In this document: positions 41,681 through 54,490 of the stretch, in pieces | How the letters are laid out: each line of letters opens with the position of its first letter | Position numbering within the stretch: position 1 is the first letter of the stretch | From: Astropecten irregularis | Lineage: Eukaryota > Echinodermata > Asteroidea > Paxillosida > Astropectinidae | Direction: 5' to 3' | DNA: 64,000 nucleotides | NCBI GenBank assembly: GCA_963971285.1 | Contig: OZ020248.1 | Location: 12,400,001-12,464,000, forward strand | Notes under the pieces: generated by a model | Told to the model about the DNA's origin: nothing | The model's input: only the letters and a program-made list of their open reading frames with translations | The model's database searches: none | Translations under genes and position numbers: made by a program

Positions 41681-42003
41681 CGGCGATTGTAAACTTGGGG
41701 ACCCCCCTGTGTTTTTATCACACGCCAGAACAACCGTGAACATGGAGAAAAGGCCTAACGTTAGGCTACCTTCAGTTGCGCATGATAATGTGCATTAATG
41801 ATAAAAACACAGGCATAAGCCTTATCGCAAATACCGCCTGGTTGATTTTGGACAATGGTGGAAAGGCACCATGGGAAGGAAAAAGGGGCATATTTTGTAC
41901 CTTTTCCCTTCCCACAGTGCCTTTCGACTATTGTCCAAAACCAACCAGGCGGTATTTGCGATAAGGCTTATGACAGGGAGGGTCCCGGACTTTACAATCG
42001 CCG
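41681..42003. repeat. Long fold-back element about 0.6 kb upstream of the USP1 start
   Basis: Outer arms 41,681-41,712 and 41,972-42,003 (cggcgattgtaaacttgggg against its inverted copy). Inner arms of about 75 bp at 41,814-41,889 and 41,899-41,974 (cataagccttatcgcaaata…) enclose a loop of only about 9 bases. The left arm is interrupted by a 100-bp insert bounded by inverted tgtttttatca. Both strands therefore show the same short ORF peptide. Confidence 0.9.
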
Positions 42004-42894
42004 ATACCATGACATCTCTAATGTTTTCAATGATACTGATACTGTGATAGTTGCACGATTAATTATTGTAGCGAAGTATCCTCATCAATATAGGCCCAAC
42101 CACGCTGAATGTCGGAAATACACGAATGACAGCAGTGTACAAGTGCACATTCATCCTTGGGGTGTAAACAAACTGTTTCATAATTTCAACCATATCTTCG
42201 TGTGTAGTTACCTGTGTTTTCAATTAATTCTTGACATGTGTACAGGGAGAAACTGGCTTGGACACCCGATGTCGCAACACTTCAACTTCAAGGGTGTTTT
42301 GAAAGAACCTTTCTTGTTGACTTCCTGAAGTTTGGAACAAGTTTACCGCCATATTTTTTAGGAAAAAGCATGAGCAGAAATTTAACAGGGCGCCCTCTCG
42401 TGCCCTCACTGTATTTCATGTTGGGGGCGTGGTGCTTATCCAGTTGGGTGGGGGGAGGGGGGGGGGGGGGATTAAATGTCATACATTACAAAATGAATAG
42501 GCCTACATTGTTTTAGACATTTATGTTAAGGATTCTTCTTAATTTGGAAATTTCAAACAATAAAGGATCCTTTGAGTCATCCTTATTTCCTAACCCACCC
42601 CACCAAAAAAAAAGAATAAATAAATAGAATATAACCAACATTTAAACAAAAATTTATAATTAAAGGGAGCATGATTTGCAAGGCCTCCAAAAACAAATTA
42701 TTGAGTTTGAGACAGAAAATGGACTCAACAGTCCGTAAACAGTGCAAACAGTCACCGTGGGAAATCTTGGTTCATCAGATGCTGGGTATTTCAAGGAAAT
42801 CAAGATTTAGCGTCTTCCAGAGATCGTTCGTCCGAACGATTTTTGGAACAAACATAAAGGACACCCTCACTTGACATGCTTTAGTTGCTTTAGT
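42004..42894. other. Intergenic, simple repeats only
   Basis: A G-run lies at 42,449-42,470. A dispersed phrase, aaagggagcatgatttgcaa ggcctcc, at 42,662 is shared with 26,466-26,515. No gene. Confidence 0.5.
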
Positions 42895-43208
42895 TATCCC
42901 CTTTCACTCAAGGTATGAAGATGGTGCTGGTAGAAAAATACCTTTAAAATGTTTCCACCTGAAATGCTGTGTTTATCCAGAAATTAGTAAAACATAGACC
43001 AAAAACAGTTTTGATCTCGGGGGAAGATCAAAACCATTTTTCATATTTTTAAAGAAAAATGGAGTAGAGTTTTTGCTATTTTCTCGTGACTCAGATGTCT
43101 GATGGAGCTCAAATTTTCACAGGTTTATTATTTCATGTACATGTTTGATCAGACAAAGTATGAGTGCTGTCCTGTGACCTTTACCAATCATGTATTGTAC
43201 CTTTAAAT
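42895..43208. repeat. MITE copy (variant with gtgacctttaccaatcatgt end)
   Basis: Starts aaggtatgaagatggtgctg, contains agttttgatctcgggggaag, ends ccaatcatgtattgtacctt. Like 54,175 and 60,127. Confidence 0.75.
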
Positions 43209-43325
43209 AAACAAATCAGCACACAAATTACGAGAAGGGTTCCAAAAGAGCAAAGAACATTCACCCATCATGGACAACCAAAATAACAAACACACACCAA
43301 CAAAAAAACATTTGAAAAGGATTGA

Positions 43326-44040
43326 TTAAAGGGATGGTGCAAAACTGGTTTTTGCGACAAAACCGTTGCTGACAGTGAAAGCACATTAAGTAATCCATCA
43401 TATACCTTAACTGACAAACCTGTAGAAGTTTGAGGTCAATCAGCCATCTGGGTCACGAGAAAATAGTGAAAACGAATGAATAAATCACTTCAAAGCGATT
43501 TATTCCAATCCGAAAATAGTTTCATTTATTTCTCAACGAATATGGCATTTCAGACAAAACCATCATTTCATGGGATGTTTTCTCCTATCATCACCATTAT
43601 ACTGTGTAAGTTTTATATGAATCTCAGTGTGATTATGACCATCCCTTTAAAGGTACATGCACTACATGTATCAAACTTTGGTAGCATACCAAAACATAAA
43701 TCTCCAGATTTACCCATAACTTACAAGGTATATATCTATGGTGATGGTAGAAACATACCGTAACATTTTTCTGCCGGAGTGCTGCATCCAAAAAAGAATA
43801 CAACCATCATGACCATAGACCAAATAAAAAAAAACAGTTTTGATCTCAGGGATGTCAAAGCTCCCAGTGAAAAGATTTGAAAATACTGTGGGCGTTTTTC
43901 ACTCATTTTCTCAAAAAAGTGGAAACTGTATGGGACTGGAAATTTTCTTGATGACTGTTACTGTATCTTTCTTTATATTTTTGCCCATGAATCTGCATTT
44001 CTTTGGCAAAAACCAAAGTATGATATTACCTTTAACAGGC
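43326..44040. repeat. Two adjacent MITE copies of the same superfamily
   Basis: A diverged copy at 43,326-43,650 (aaagggatggtgcaaaactg … gtgattatgaccatcccttt) is followed directly by a 20,693-type copy at 43,650-44,040, ending ccaaagtatgatattacctt. Confidence 0.65.
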
Positions 44041-44799
44041 ATCACCAACAAACAGAGAGATATTAACAACACTTGAACAACAAAACTTGAACAAAATGTG
44101 AAAACTCTCAAAAACACAAATTGGAGTCTAGACACTCGCAAATCTATTTTAAAAAAAAGCATTCACTTTATTCTGAAATGGTCAGAGTTCGTAGACGTAC
44201 ACACCAGACGAATCATACATTAGTTTTCAGCATATCATACGGCTTAAAATAATTCACAATCTTTACATGCGCATATCTTTAATTAATTATTAATATCACA
44301 TTCACCTCTTCAGTTAATACCACTGAGGAATTCATTTTAAAACATCATTTTAATAAACGAGTTGCATAGTAAAACATCGTATTTAAGTGAATTTAAAACT
44401 GTGTTCTCCAAATTTTTAACCACGTGATAAAACCTCAAAATCAATGGTGGATCCACATAGTTTTATTTTCTAATCTTTTCAACTAAGATAAAAAAAGAAA
44501 GAGTGGTTAACTTTAATATCTAACTTTGAAATATTTCTCATGTGTATAAAACTAAAATGGGGGGGTTCAATTAAATGTACAGCCAAACCACGATAAAATA
44601 TCTCATTTTTTTTCTTTTAAAAACAGACTATATACAAATTAAAGCTCTCTTAAATCCACATACGTTTGTAATATACTGGACTAAACTTCTTTCTTTTTTT
44701 TACTGGATGTACAAGAAATTCTGAATAATTTATATCTGCATTTAAGGCAGTTTAATACGGGATATTGTTTTCATTTATTCCTTATAAACCCAAGCTTAA
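44041..44799. other. Intergenic, no supported feature
   Basis: AT-rich single-copy-looking sequence. Short open frames lack motifs. Confidence 0.5.
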
Positions 44800-45156
44800 A
44801 GGTAGTATCATTCTTTTGTAAGAAACCAAAACAGAAATGTTCACAGATTTACGTATAACTTACAGGGTATGAAGATGGTGCTGGTAGAAATATACCGTTA
44901 AAATGTTTCCGCCTGAAATGGTGTATTTATCCAGAAATTAGTAAACAACGACTGAAAATCTTTTTGATCTTTTAAAAGATCAAAAATAAAAGAGAAAAGA
45001 CTTAAGAAATACTGTGGCTATTTTTCACTATTTTCTAAAAAAGTGGGCATCGTATGGGACTGAAATTTTTATAGATGACTGTTATTACTGTCTTGATATT
45101 TTTGCCCATGAATCTGCATTTCTTTGACAAAAACCAAAGTATGATATTACCTTTAA
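44800..45156. repeat. MITE copy (20,693 family), both ends preserved
   Basis: Begins ttaaaggtagtatcattctt, carries gatcttttaaaagatcaaaa, ends accaaagtatgatattacct. Confidence 0.82.
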
Positions 45157-45369
45157 TGAATAAGAAATATGTTTAATTTTATTAAGACACACCAAAATGA
45201 ATTAAAAACCGATTATAATGGTCTGACGTATTGGAATGTTGCTAATATAATGTTCTCTCTAAATCTCACTCTCGTTTTATCATTCTGATGGAAGATGCAC
45301 ATGAAAAACAGATACAGTTTAATCATGAAATATTTCTATGTTACATTTCTATTACACCAACAAGTAACA

Positions 45370-45485
45370 GCATTATACAGCGAGTGCCTTTGAGTGCACA
45401 TGAGAAACAATGCAAGCTCCCTCGGGTTGGATTTGAACCCGTAACCTGCCACTTGCAGTCAAAGAACTGCAGTACATACATTTAA
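45370..45485 (-). repeat. SINE fragment, relative of 15,125-15,210
   Basis: Shares ttgagtgcacatgagaaaca and, on the minus strand, the B-box-like ggttacgggttcaaatccaa. Confidence 0.55.
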
Positions 45486-45535
45486 TACACAGTGCCAATA
45501 CAATACTGTCTGAAATTTAACTGGCTGTATTTAAC

Positions 45536-45710
45536 CAGGAAAGAGTAAAACCAAAGACCAAAAACAAACTCCTCTGTGAATAGATTTGAAATTAACGTTT
45601 TACCAAGCATTTTTCACTGTGTTCTCAAAACGATTTGACACATGGCTGTTATTGTATTTTTCTTGATGAATCTGCATTTCTTTGACAAAAACCAAAGCAT
45701 GACGTTACAA
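45536..45710. repeat. Partial MITE copy (20,693 family)
   Basis: Contains atttgacacatggctgttat, tgcatttctttgacaaaaac and a decayed right end; the left half is missing. Confidence 0.55.
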
Positions 45711-45727
45711 TCGCCCCAAATGGACAA

Positions 45728-45896
45728 AAGCGCTCCGCACTAATGACGTCACAAAATCCCTGGATGTCAGACAAACATTGTCTTACACATGTAGTATACA
45801 TGCACGCGTACACGCACACACGGTTGCATGGTGCAATGTTTGTCTGAGATCGGGTGCTATTTTTAGCGCAAGTGTGGAGGGCTATTAGAACAACTA
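45728..45896. repeat. MITE with agcgctccgcactaatgacg ends, copy 1
   Basis: The end phrase recurs inverted at the right (gcgcaagtgtggagggctat). A CRE-like tgacgtca is built into the end. A second copy is at 49,332-49,491. Confidence 0.75.
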
Positions 45897-46072
45897 TAAT
45901 TATTTCAAAAAGCCAGCTTACACATAATTTCTTTTATAAATACCCCAAGACTGGCATCATGGACAAATTTCACAAAGCTACTTAACATGCTTAACTACAT
46001 GTAGGACAAAAATCGGTTTTAATACGCATGAAAAGTCTTTCCTCAGTAACAAACTGGATGACCAACCAATAC

Positions 46073-46231
46073 AGGCGATTCCAAATAAAGCGCCACCGTG
46101 AATTTGCGATGCGTACGTTAGCCAATCACAATGCACAGAATCTGACAACCCTTTCCAGTCGGCATTTGGTCGACGAAATCCGTGCATCGTGATTATAGCC
46201 AAGGCATTGCAAACTCTATTTTGAATTGCCC
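46073..46231. repeat. MITE of the ggcgattcacaat family, copy 2
   Basis: Ends ggcgattccaaataaagcgc and ttttgaattgccc. Inner gttagccaatcacaatgcac is shared with 26,262-26,431. Confidence 0.7.
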
Positions 46232-47021
46232 GTATCTATGATTCATAATATGATGTTTCTAACCTACACTGTAAACCTTACAAAAGCATTCATCAGGAAA
46301 TCTGGCTGACAATCTGAATTTTAACCAGCAAAGCTTTTTGTGATTGAGCAAATTTTGGTGCCTTTTAACATGTTTAAGCAGCCTTGTGAAAAAAGGCATC
46401 AGCTAGCTATAAACACATACATACATACATCGTTGTGTCAGCAGTACAACTACATGTAGGTCGAATCATGAATTTGTTGGGCTAAATTTTTTTTAAGTTT
46501 TTTTTTTCTTGCCATTCTCCAAACAATTTCATATAATGTGCCAATGCTCACAGCAGAAATTACAAAAGCTATGGGAGAAGATATGCCTATGGTTGCAGAA
46601 ATGTTTTTTAATTGATGCTAATTTATTCAAAATGACAATGCAGTGAGATCAACGCTTTTTGCACAAAACCTGTACAATAATTTCACTGCAAAATAGATAC
46701 TTTAAATACTGTATTATAACGTTTTCCTTTTTTTTTTTATAGTTCTTTTATCTATTTATTACATGTGAAATATATACCAGTACATTTTTTGTTGGTCAAT
46801 TTATCTATTCCATGTAATGTATGCAACACAGTATATTTTATATCACGGACATGACATTTGAAACACGATTGCAAATGTAAATATTCATTGTGGAATATCT
46901 TGTCGGTCTATTGCACAGCATAAAAAGCGGGTTTGTAATATGAATTTGTGAATACGGTAGTCACACATGAACAATGTGTATATTCATCATACATGTATTA
47001 CTTTCAGAGTTCAAAGTTCCA
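46232..47021. other. Intergenic, mostly unique AT-rich sequence
   Basis: A decayed relative of the ttaagca element (53,119) is detectable around 46,265-46,395. Otherwise nothing supported. Confidence 0.45.
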
Positions 47022-47173
47022 GGGGCTGATTTAACACTTTGGCAATCGATCATCGCTAAAGCCCAAATCCATCGCTAAACGGAAAATTGCTATGCAAAGT
47101 AGCGATTAAATTTCCGTTTAATAGTGATGGATTTGGGCTTTACCGATAATCGCAAAGCGTTAGTGAAATTAGT
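47022..47173. repeat. Fold-back MITE, relative of 15,213-15,363
   Basis: The arms share atcgctaaagcccaaatcca and its inverted copy tggatttgggctttaccgat around a short loop. Confidence 0.8.
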
Positions 47174-47177
47174 TCAT

Positions 47178-47303
47178 CGATCGATTTCACAAAGCCCTAC
47201 GATCGATCGTAACTTGAGTTATGAAGGATAACCCATCGTAACCCATATACGGCTGCAATATGCATCAAAAGTCCTACGATTGATAGTTACGATGAGTTCA
47301 GAA
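47178..47303. repeat. Fold-back MITE, relative of 35,020-35,144 (inverted)
   Basis: Reads atcgatttcacaaagcccta … tagttacgatgagttcag, the opposite orientation to 35,020. Confidence 0.7.
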
Positions 47304-47490
47304 AAGTAACATTCTATAAAATATACCCTTCTCTTCAGTCTTTCTTTCTTTTGGGTAGGGCCGAGAGGGGAGTATGTGTTTTGAACATACTTTTAAATCA
47401 AATTTTCACCTCATCTGTGTCACTGTACTGTACAAACACCGCCATGCATGTGATGCTGTTTGCTTGTAAAGCTTTGATGAAAAACAGCCT

Positions 47491-47622
47491 GGGGTCGATT
47501 TCACCAAACTCATCGTAAACTTACTATCAATCGTAGGCCTTTCGATGCATTGAAGCCCTACGTGGGATACATGTAGGTCCCCTACGATGGGTTATCCTTA
47601 ATAGCTCGAGTTACGATCCCCT
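47491..47622. repeat. Fold-back MITE, relative of 35,020-35,144
   Basis: Begins ggggtcgatttcaccaaact and ends ctcgagttacgatcccc. The middle holds the inverted cctacg phrases. Confidence 0.75.
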
Positions 47623-48161
47623 GGTCGCTTAAAACAAAATAACAGGCCATATAACATGTATAATGTGACAAGTTATTAAAACAAGTAGCAAGAATCTAAT
47701 TTCCATATCCTGTAGATGAGATTATGTTGCGTGTGTGGGGGAGACAATAATTTTATATCCGGCTTAATAAAGACAAAGCATACGTACGTGTCACTATGAT
47801 TCTGGTTAAGAGAAGATGCTGGGACCAGCAAATGTTCATACAGTCCATATACAGGTTTAAAATTAGAATGATGACATAAGTTCAGTGCCTATTTTTAATA
47901 TCCATGCAACTACTGTATGTGTAGACACATGGTAGAGCTTTATGACCCTTTCTTTTGGTTTGTGCATTATGTTACAATGTAACATTTCTGAATGATGTAA
48001 CAGTTACATTTTATTTCCATATAGATACAGAAATGATTCTATAGATTGCAGAACATGTGCTTGCATATTACATAATGTTATATAATTTCACTCCCAAAAA
48101 CAAAACAATATCTGGATGTTTGATTCTAATGTCCTGGTGTGTTTATATTAATGAGCTGCCA

Positions 48162-48452
48162 GGGCCCAATTTCATGGAATCCGTTACAACCTATTTTTGC
48201 GCTTACGGGCACTGTTACGTGTGTAATCTTTTTCATGGAATCCGTAAATAAGACTTTGTTAGCAAAGAATTTCTAGGAAAACGGTGATCATTTTTTGCAT
48301 TCTGCACAAAGTCCCTGCTTACCTTTACCCTTTACCAAAAAGAAAACTCTCCCAGTCTCCCATGACATATATGCTAACCGTAAGCAACAAACATCTGCCA
48401 CCATAAGCAAAGAATTTTTGCTAACTGTAACGGATTCCATGAAATTGGACCC
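48162..48452. repeat. Fold-back element (gggcccaatttcatggaatc ends)
   Basis: The left end gggcccaatttcatggaatc matches the inverted right end ggattccatgaaattggacc. Inner ctaaccgtaagca/gcgcttacggg phrases are also inverted. Confidence 0.75.
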
Positions 48453-49331
48453 TGATTATATTGAAAGATCGGTCATGCACAATATTACTTAATTGAAGCC
48501 TTGCTGATGTGGTGTCTTGTAAAAAAAAAAAGTATCCGAAGTATGGAGCAAAATGACAATTGACATAATGACATTTTGTGATAATTCAGTCCACATCATC
48601 AACCAACAAAAACTTATGTTTCGCCCTCCCAAAAAACTACGATTCTGACAACGTGTCACAAATTTTACCCAAAGTGGCCTCCCATTAAGCAAGCATGTAC
48701 ATTATGTACATATATGCCAAAATTCTGCATGCAGTTGTTTATAGCGGAATAATTGCTGGCCTAACTAATACAGCTAAAGACTGAAACAGATTTATGATAC
48801 AGTCTTCCGTACCACTGACTTGTATAAAACATTGGGGTACACAGTGTGCAATGTGCAATGAGCCATTCTAGGGCGAAGAAAAATCCAGCACAAAATCACA
48901 CACTGCAAATCACATCAGAACCTGAGGGACATCTAATCATATTAAGACCGAGCCGTGCACCTATGAAGGCCTATATATATGAAGTCTTCTTGCATGCGAG
49001 GGCCCGAGCGCGCACAGCGCCGTGCCTAAACACCTCAAGAGGCTCACTGTGAAACTTGAACTGATCCAATATATGCAAATGATCACCATAAAGTGCAGGT
49101 CAAGTGCGCAACGAGGAATTTTTTTATTTTCACTCCCCAGCCTTCCGACCAAGCTGAAACTATACACATTGTGCCTCATGGTGGCGCCCCGCCTAGCAAC
49201 CATCCGTAACTATTCAAGGTTCTTATAATTTGGTTTCTACCCCCTTTGATCTGCATACTACATACACATTAACTGCTGAATTATTAAATGTGAAGTTCTA
49301 AAGGGCAGGAGAGGCATTATTTTACTATCTG

Positions 49332-49491
49332 AATAGCGCTCCGCACTAATGACGTCACAAAATCCCCGGCTGTCAGACAAACATTGTCTAACACGCGTAG
49401 TGTATATGGACGCGCACACCCACACACGTGCATGGTTGCAATGTTTGTTAAAGATCTGGTGCTATTTATAGCGTTAGTGTGGAGCGCTATT
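49332..49491. repeat. MITE with agcgctccgcactaatgacg ends, copy 2
   Basis: Better preserved than 45,728: left aatagcgctccgcactaatg, right gcgttagtgtggagcgctat. Confidence 0.8.
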
Positions 49492-49672
49492 GATGTACAT
49501 GTGAGCAGGGGCCAATGAGACTTTTGAGATGTTGACGGTAGCCGACTGAAGTCTCTTTTTTGCTAGCTCTGAGCATGCCCACACAATTGTGAGCATGCGC
49601 GCATTGTTGTGAGCATGCGTGCATTGTTGTAAGCATGCGCTATCAGGTTGAAGACCCAGCTCCAAAGTCTCC

Positions 49673-50088
49673 CATTTTATAAAGCTGCTTAAGCACAACA
49701 TTTGCTTGAGCATGAAAAGTCTTCTTTGATTAAAACAGGAGTCAATTTCACGAAGCCCTACGATCATTTGTAACTCGGGCTATGAAGGGTAACCATTCGT
49801 ACGGGGGCCTATCCTACGTACAATGTAGGGATGTAATGCATCGATAATAAGTCCTACGATTGATAGTAAGATACGATGAGTTTGGTTAAATCGACCCCAG
49901 GATTACCAAACAAATTTGCATGTAATGTTTATAACTGCTTCTGACTTATAGTTAGCCATTATTGTTTGCTGAGCATAACATTCACAAGGAGTTTTGGCTG
50001 GCACGCTGATTTCATTTACAACGGTTTTTGGTGCTTGACAAATTCTGATGCTTAAGCATCTCTATAAAATTTGCCCCTTAGGATAGCT
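49673..50088. repeat. ttaagca-rich MITE interrupted by a fold-back MITE
   Basis: The outer element matches 50,925 and 53,119 (ctgcttaagcacaacatttg, gctgagcataacattcacaa). It is split at 49,741-49,898 by a copy of the 35,020 family, with cagga on both sides as a likely target duplication. Confidence 0.75.
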
Positions 50089-50924
50089 ATAGATGGCATC
50101 CCCCTGGATTCGGTCTCTGAGCCTTCGTTTTAGAACCTCCCCCCAAAGACCCTGCTTCATCAATTCCAGCCAGCAACCTTGTGACGGCAGAGAATGCATC
50201 TCAAGAGACTTGGGCACGTTGGGAGGAAAGTCACCGATCTATCGGTATCTGCATGGTCCCTCTAGGACATGAAATGTATCGTGATTACCCAGACAGAGGA
50301 TTTCACCGGTCCCCCTGCAAACCACAAATCGCTATCCAATCGGTTTGTCACTAACAAGGAATCCCCAAGGAGACAACAGTGGAATTCTCACATGCAGGAT
50401 TGACCTGCGGGCTATATTATTCTCTCTCAGTGATGACTGATGAAGCAAAACAATTTGCTTAGCTTTATAGAAACATCTGACTGAGGCTCTTATTTAGTGG
50501 AAGGTGCCATAGCTGGGGGCCATCCCAGAGACTGTACCAACCTTTAGTCTAGGAACCCGGGTCAATAAAAGGTCGGTGTGTCATTGCTCCCCCTGACCCT
50601 CCCAACATATAAGACAACCTTAAGCTCTAATCATACTTTGTGTAAATTGCACAGCGAATCAGGGTACGACATCATAACATTTGTAAAAGGAGCTCAACGT
50701 TGTCCGAATTTTCATTGGAAATATCCAGTTGTTGGGTCAATTTGGCTTTGCAGAGAGTATATTCACATTAAGTATGGACCAAGCTTTGAGGAGCAGAGGC
50801 CATGACTGATCTCAAATCTTAAAATAATGTTAAAGTGTGAAGCTGCAAGACAAATCACCATGTTGATATAGAGAACTGATTTTAGGATCAATCCCAGTGA
50901 TTTTTGTTGCAATCAGGGGCAAAT
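50089..50924. other. Intergenic, single-copy-looking
   Basis: Relatively GC-balanced, no repeats recognised and no convincing ORF. It could be conserved non-coding sequence, but that is untested. Confidence 0.35.
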
Positions 50925-51166
50925 TTCATGCTTAAGCACAACATTTGCTCAAGTATGAAAAGTCTTCCTTGATCAAACAGGATTACCAACAAAATTGTTG
51001 CGTGATGTTTGCTGCTTTTTACAAGTTTGTATTCGGCCATTGTTTGCTGAGCATAACATTCACAAGGAGTTTTGACTGGTAAACTGATTTTATTTACCAA
51101 GTTTTTGGTGCTTAAGCAAATGTTGGTGCTTATAAGCAGCTCTATGAAATTAGCCCCAGGTTCTGG
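50925..51166. repeat. ttaagca-rich MITE copy
   Basis: The ends aggggcaaatttcatgctta and ctctatgaaattagccccag are inverted. The body is the same as 53,119. Confidence 0.78.
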
Positions 51167-51589
51167 TCCAGAATACCAGGCGCTTAGCCAAGATTTTTTC
51201 TGCTAAGAGTTTTGCAAAGTATTTCTGCACAGTTTTGTGTTGAGCTCCAAGAATTAAGAAAATCCGTTCACAGACCTTATGAGAAAAATAAGAAAATCTG
51301 ATGAATCGTCGGTTATTAAAATTGTACAAAGCTTTCCCGGTGAGTTATACATGTAAACATCTGCAGATATATTCATGCAGCATGAAGGACTACATGTAAT
51401 ATCCAACAACTTCCTAGTACATGTACTTGAATGTCAGGGCAGTCTATATCTTGGACTGAAATTACATACACACTGCCGATGGTCCTAAGATATGACATCT
51501 CACACGCCCACGAACTCCACCCACCCTAACAATCTCATTGTAAAACAGGTTGCATACTGTGCATGCACATAAGCTATCCGTCTGAATAA

Positions 51590-51948
51590 AAATGTTCAGA
51601 TAGTTGGCCTATGGGATTCTGTACACAGATTTACCAATACATTGTAACTTACAAGGTATAAATATAGTGAGGGTAGAAATGTATCTTTTACGTATTTCTG
51701 CCTGGAATGCTGTATTCATTAAGAAAAGAGTATTCTTAAAAAGCAAAATGACCAAAAACAATTTTGATCTTTAAAAGATAAAAAATAACGGTGAAGGATT
51801 TTGAAAATGCTGTTGGCCTTCTTCACTGTTTTCTCAAAAAGTGGGCAATGGAAATTTTACAGATGACAGTTGCTGTATCTTTCTTGATAATTTTGCTCAT
51901 GAATCTGCATTTCTGTGATAAAAACCAAAGTATGATATTACCTTTAAG
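51590..51948. repeat. MITE copy (20,693 family)
   Basis: Centre caattttgatctttaaaaga, right end aaaccaaagtatgatattac ctttaa. The left end is diverged. Confidence 0.75.
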
Positions 51949-53118
51949 TATGACTTTGGCTGTGGCTTTGAAAATGATTCCTCCCCCTAAAAAGAGCCTT
52001 TTCGTGCTGGGAAAGCTAGGGAGACGGAATATACATGCTAGACACTCGACCCATCAGGCACTTCAGCTGAGAGGGGTAGGTGAACATAACAACAAACGAA
52101 GGAGGTCTGAAGATTCAAATGAACTGATCTAGTGTGACTCCCACGTACAGTGTACATGTACTGACTGCCTGCCAAACACAAATTCTGCCCAATATTTGAA
52201 TACGGGTGTCCATAACTGGTTAGCCTTAAACATAATGGGGCCCATTTTACAAAACATGGGAATTTAAGATGAAATGGGGTGTCCAAAAGATGTACAGACA
52301 TCTGTATGCATCTGGCTATCAACCATTTTGCTATATAACCCATACCTGTCTATATTCATACATTTTATGTCAATTTTTTATTTGATTTTTGCTTTTTAAC
52401 AGGCATGGCATGTCAAACGCCAGAGTCATTTCATTTTGCATGATTTCACATTTTTTTGCGTAAATTGCATTGAAAAACCAAGTGCAAATTGGCAAAATAA
52501 TAAATACATGTATGAAATATTTGTGCACGTACTTGACCAATAGAAATGTATCCTGTATATATCCAGTGCTTTATGTGCATACAGTATTACAAAGCAAAAT
52601 TGGAAATAAAAAAAAATAAAAAATCTAAAAATGAAATCAAATTATGAATGGCGAGAAATAGCCCGATAATTCATACACGTGTTCAAAGTCAAGACAGGCA
52701 AATTACTACCAAGCATAATTACATTTCTCCATCAGAAGAAATCATATTTTGTTCCCGCTGAGAACATTCCGCAGCCTGAAGGGAAAACAAGAAAATAATT
52801 ACAAGCAAGCTTCGTCGTCAACGCTATCATTTTCATTTTCTTGGTACAAACAGAAAAAAATTGCCCCAAGGCAAATTATTCAACTCCTGGGCACACATGA
52901 CGAAGACGACGTCTGTTTTGGCCGTTTATTAAAAACTACAAACAAAAATGAACAAGAATGCGACAGATAAAGCGCAGAGCCAAGTCAAAGTCCTTTTCTT
53001 CATTTTTTTTCCCTCCTTCAAAGGTTAAGTGATGATTAATCACGTAACACTTGACACATACAGGATTGGCCATGAATTGGCAGCCAATTGCATACTGAGC
53101 TGGGCCCTTGCTATAACC
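51949..53118. other. Intergenic, no gene
   Basis: AT-rich. A denser single-copy-looking stretch at 52,640-52,960 has no repeat signature. Confidence 0.4.
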
Positions 53119-53365
53119 TGGGGCCAATTCCATAAAAGCTGCTTAAGCACAAATTTTGCTTAAGCATGAAAAGGCTTCTTTGATCAGACAGAATTGCCAA
53201 CCAAATTTCAATGTGATGTTTTCTGCGTTGTTGTATTCAGCCATTGTTTGCAGAGCATAACATTCAAAAGGAGTTTTGACTGCATGGCACACCAATTTAA
53301 TTTACTAAGGTTTTGGGTGCTTAAGCAAGCTTTGATGCTTAAGCAGGTCTATAAAATTAGACCCA
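53119..53365. repeat. ttaagca-rich MITE, clearest copy
   Basis: Left ggggccaattccataaaagc tgcttaagcac, right gcttaagcaggtctataaaa ttagaccca (inverted). The same family is at 49,673, 50,925 and, more diverged, 54,950-55,167. Confidence 0.8.
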
Positions 53366-54174
53366 GTATAAAGTCTGCTTAAGTACCGTCACCGTAAGCA
53401 TGAATCAGCGCTCTTCATCAGGAAATCAGCAGGAAATTCTGTGCTTACAAGATCCTATCTCATGAATTTATTAGCTTGGAATTTTCAGATGTGTACATAT
53501 GAAGTTCGCGTAACTAAGGATTTCTCACTTACTTGGCTAGCATAGAAATGTTATGCTAATTACCAACCAATAAGCAAAGAATGAGAATCCCAAGCGCTGA
53601 ATTCTGCGATAAGCAACTAGCAATGACATTGGGCTCCTAGCTATAGTCGCAAGTTTTGCTCACAAGCTTGCTGTTAAGCATGTTTTTAAGCAAGGATACA
53701 ACTCTGCATTTACATACAGTACTGCCATTGATCCTCGACATTTGGGGTTTAGCATTCAAGTGTGCTTTAAGTACAGTCGACTTCCCCCATTTTGGCCAAC
53801 TTGGGGGGATTTTAATCAACAGGAGAGTTACACTGTAGCACAATGTCCAATTTGTAAGACTTGATATTCATGGTCAGCAAACAAAAGCCAAAGAACAATC
53901 ACCTGATCAAACACATGGAAATATGGCTTTTAATCCTGAAATTTCATGGTTAGCAAATTTTTGTGCTAATGAGGGTCATGAAATTGGCCTCTGTCCATTC
54001 TATATCTACTACCTGACTACAGACATTAATTTTACACCATATCATATCCATCCTACTGACACTGTGTGGTCCTTGTGATGAGTACCTGTAGAAAATCTAT
54101 TATGAATACCTTGACACACCTGTAATAAAATAAAGTGTTTGCTTTGGATCCTTGGCGTGTTGCTCTGCCAGCAT

Positions 54175-54490
54175 AATGAAAAGTCACAGTACCAGTATGA
54201 AGATGGTGCTGGTAGAAACATACCGTTAAAATATTTCAGCCTGAAATGGTGTATTTATCCAGAAATTAGTCAAACAAAGACCGAATACAGTTATGATCTT
54301 GGGGTAAGATCAAAACCATTCTTTATATCTAATAAAAAAAAAAATGAATCAGGTTTTTGCTGTTTTCTCGTGACTCCAATGTCCGATTGAGCTCAAATGT
54401 TCACAGGTTTATCATTTCATGTATGTTTGATCAGACAAAGTGTGAATGCTGTTCTGTGACCTCTACCAATCATGTATTATACCTTTAACT
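54175..54490. repeat. MITE copy (variant ends, as 42,895)
   Basis: Starts cagtatgaagatggtgctgg, centre gatcttggggtaagatcaaa, ends accaatcatgtattatacct. Confidence 0.78.

Noticed and set aside
41776..42010. Matching short ORFs on opposite strands (NTAWL… peptide)
   Set aside because: A consequence of the long hairpin; both strands carry the same sequence.
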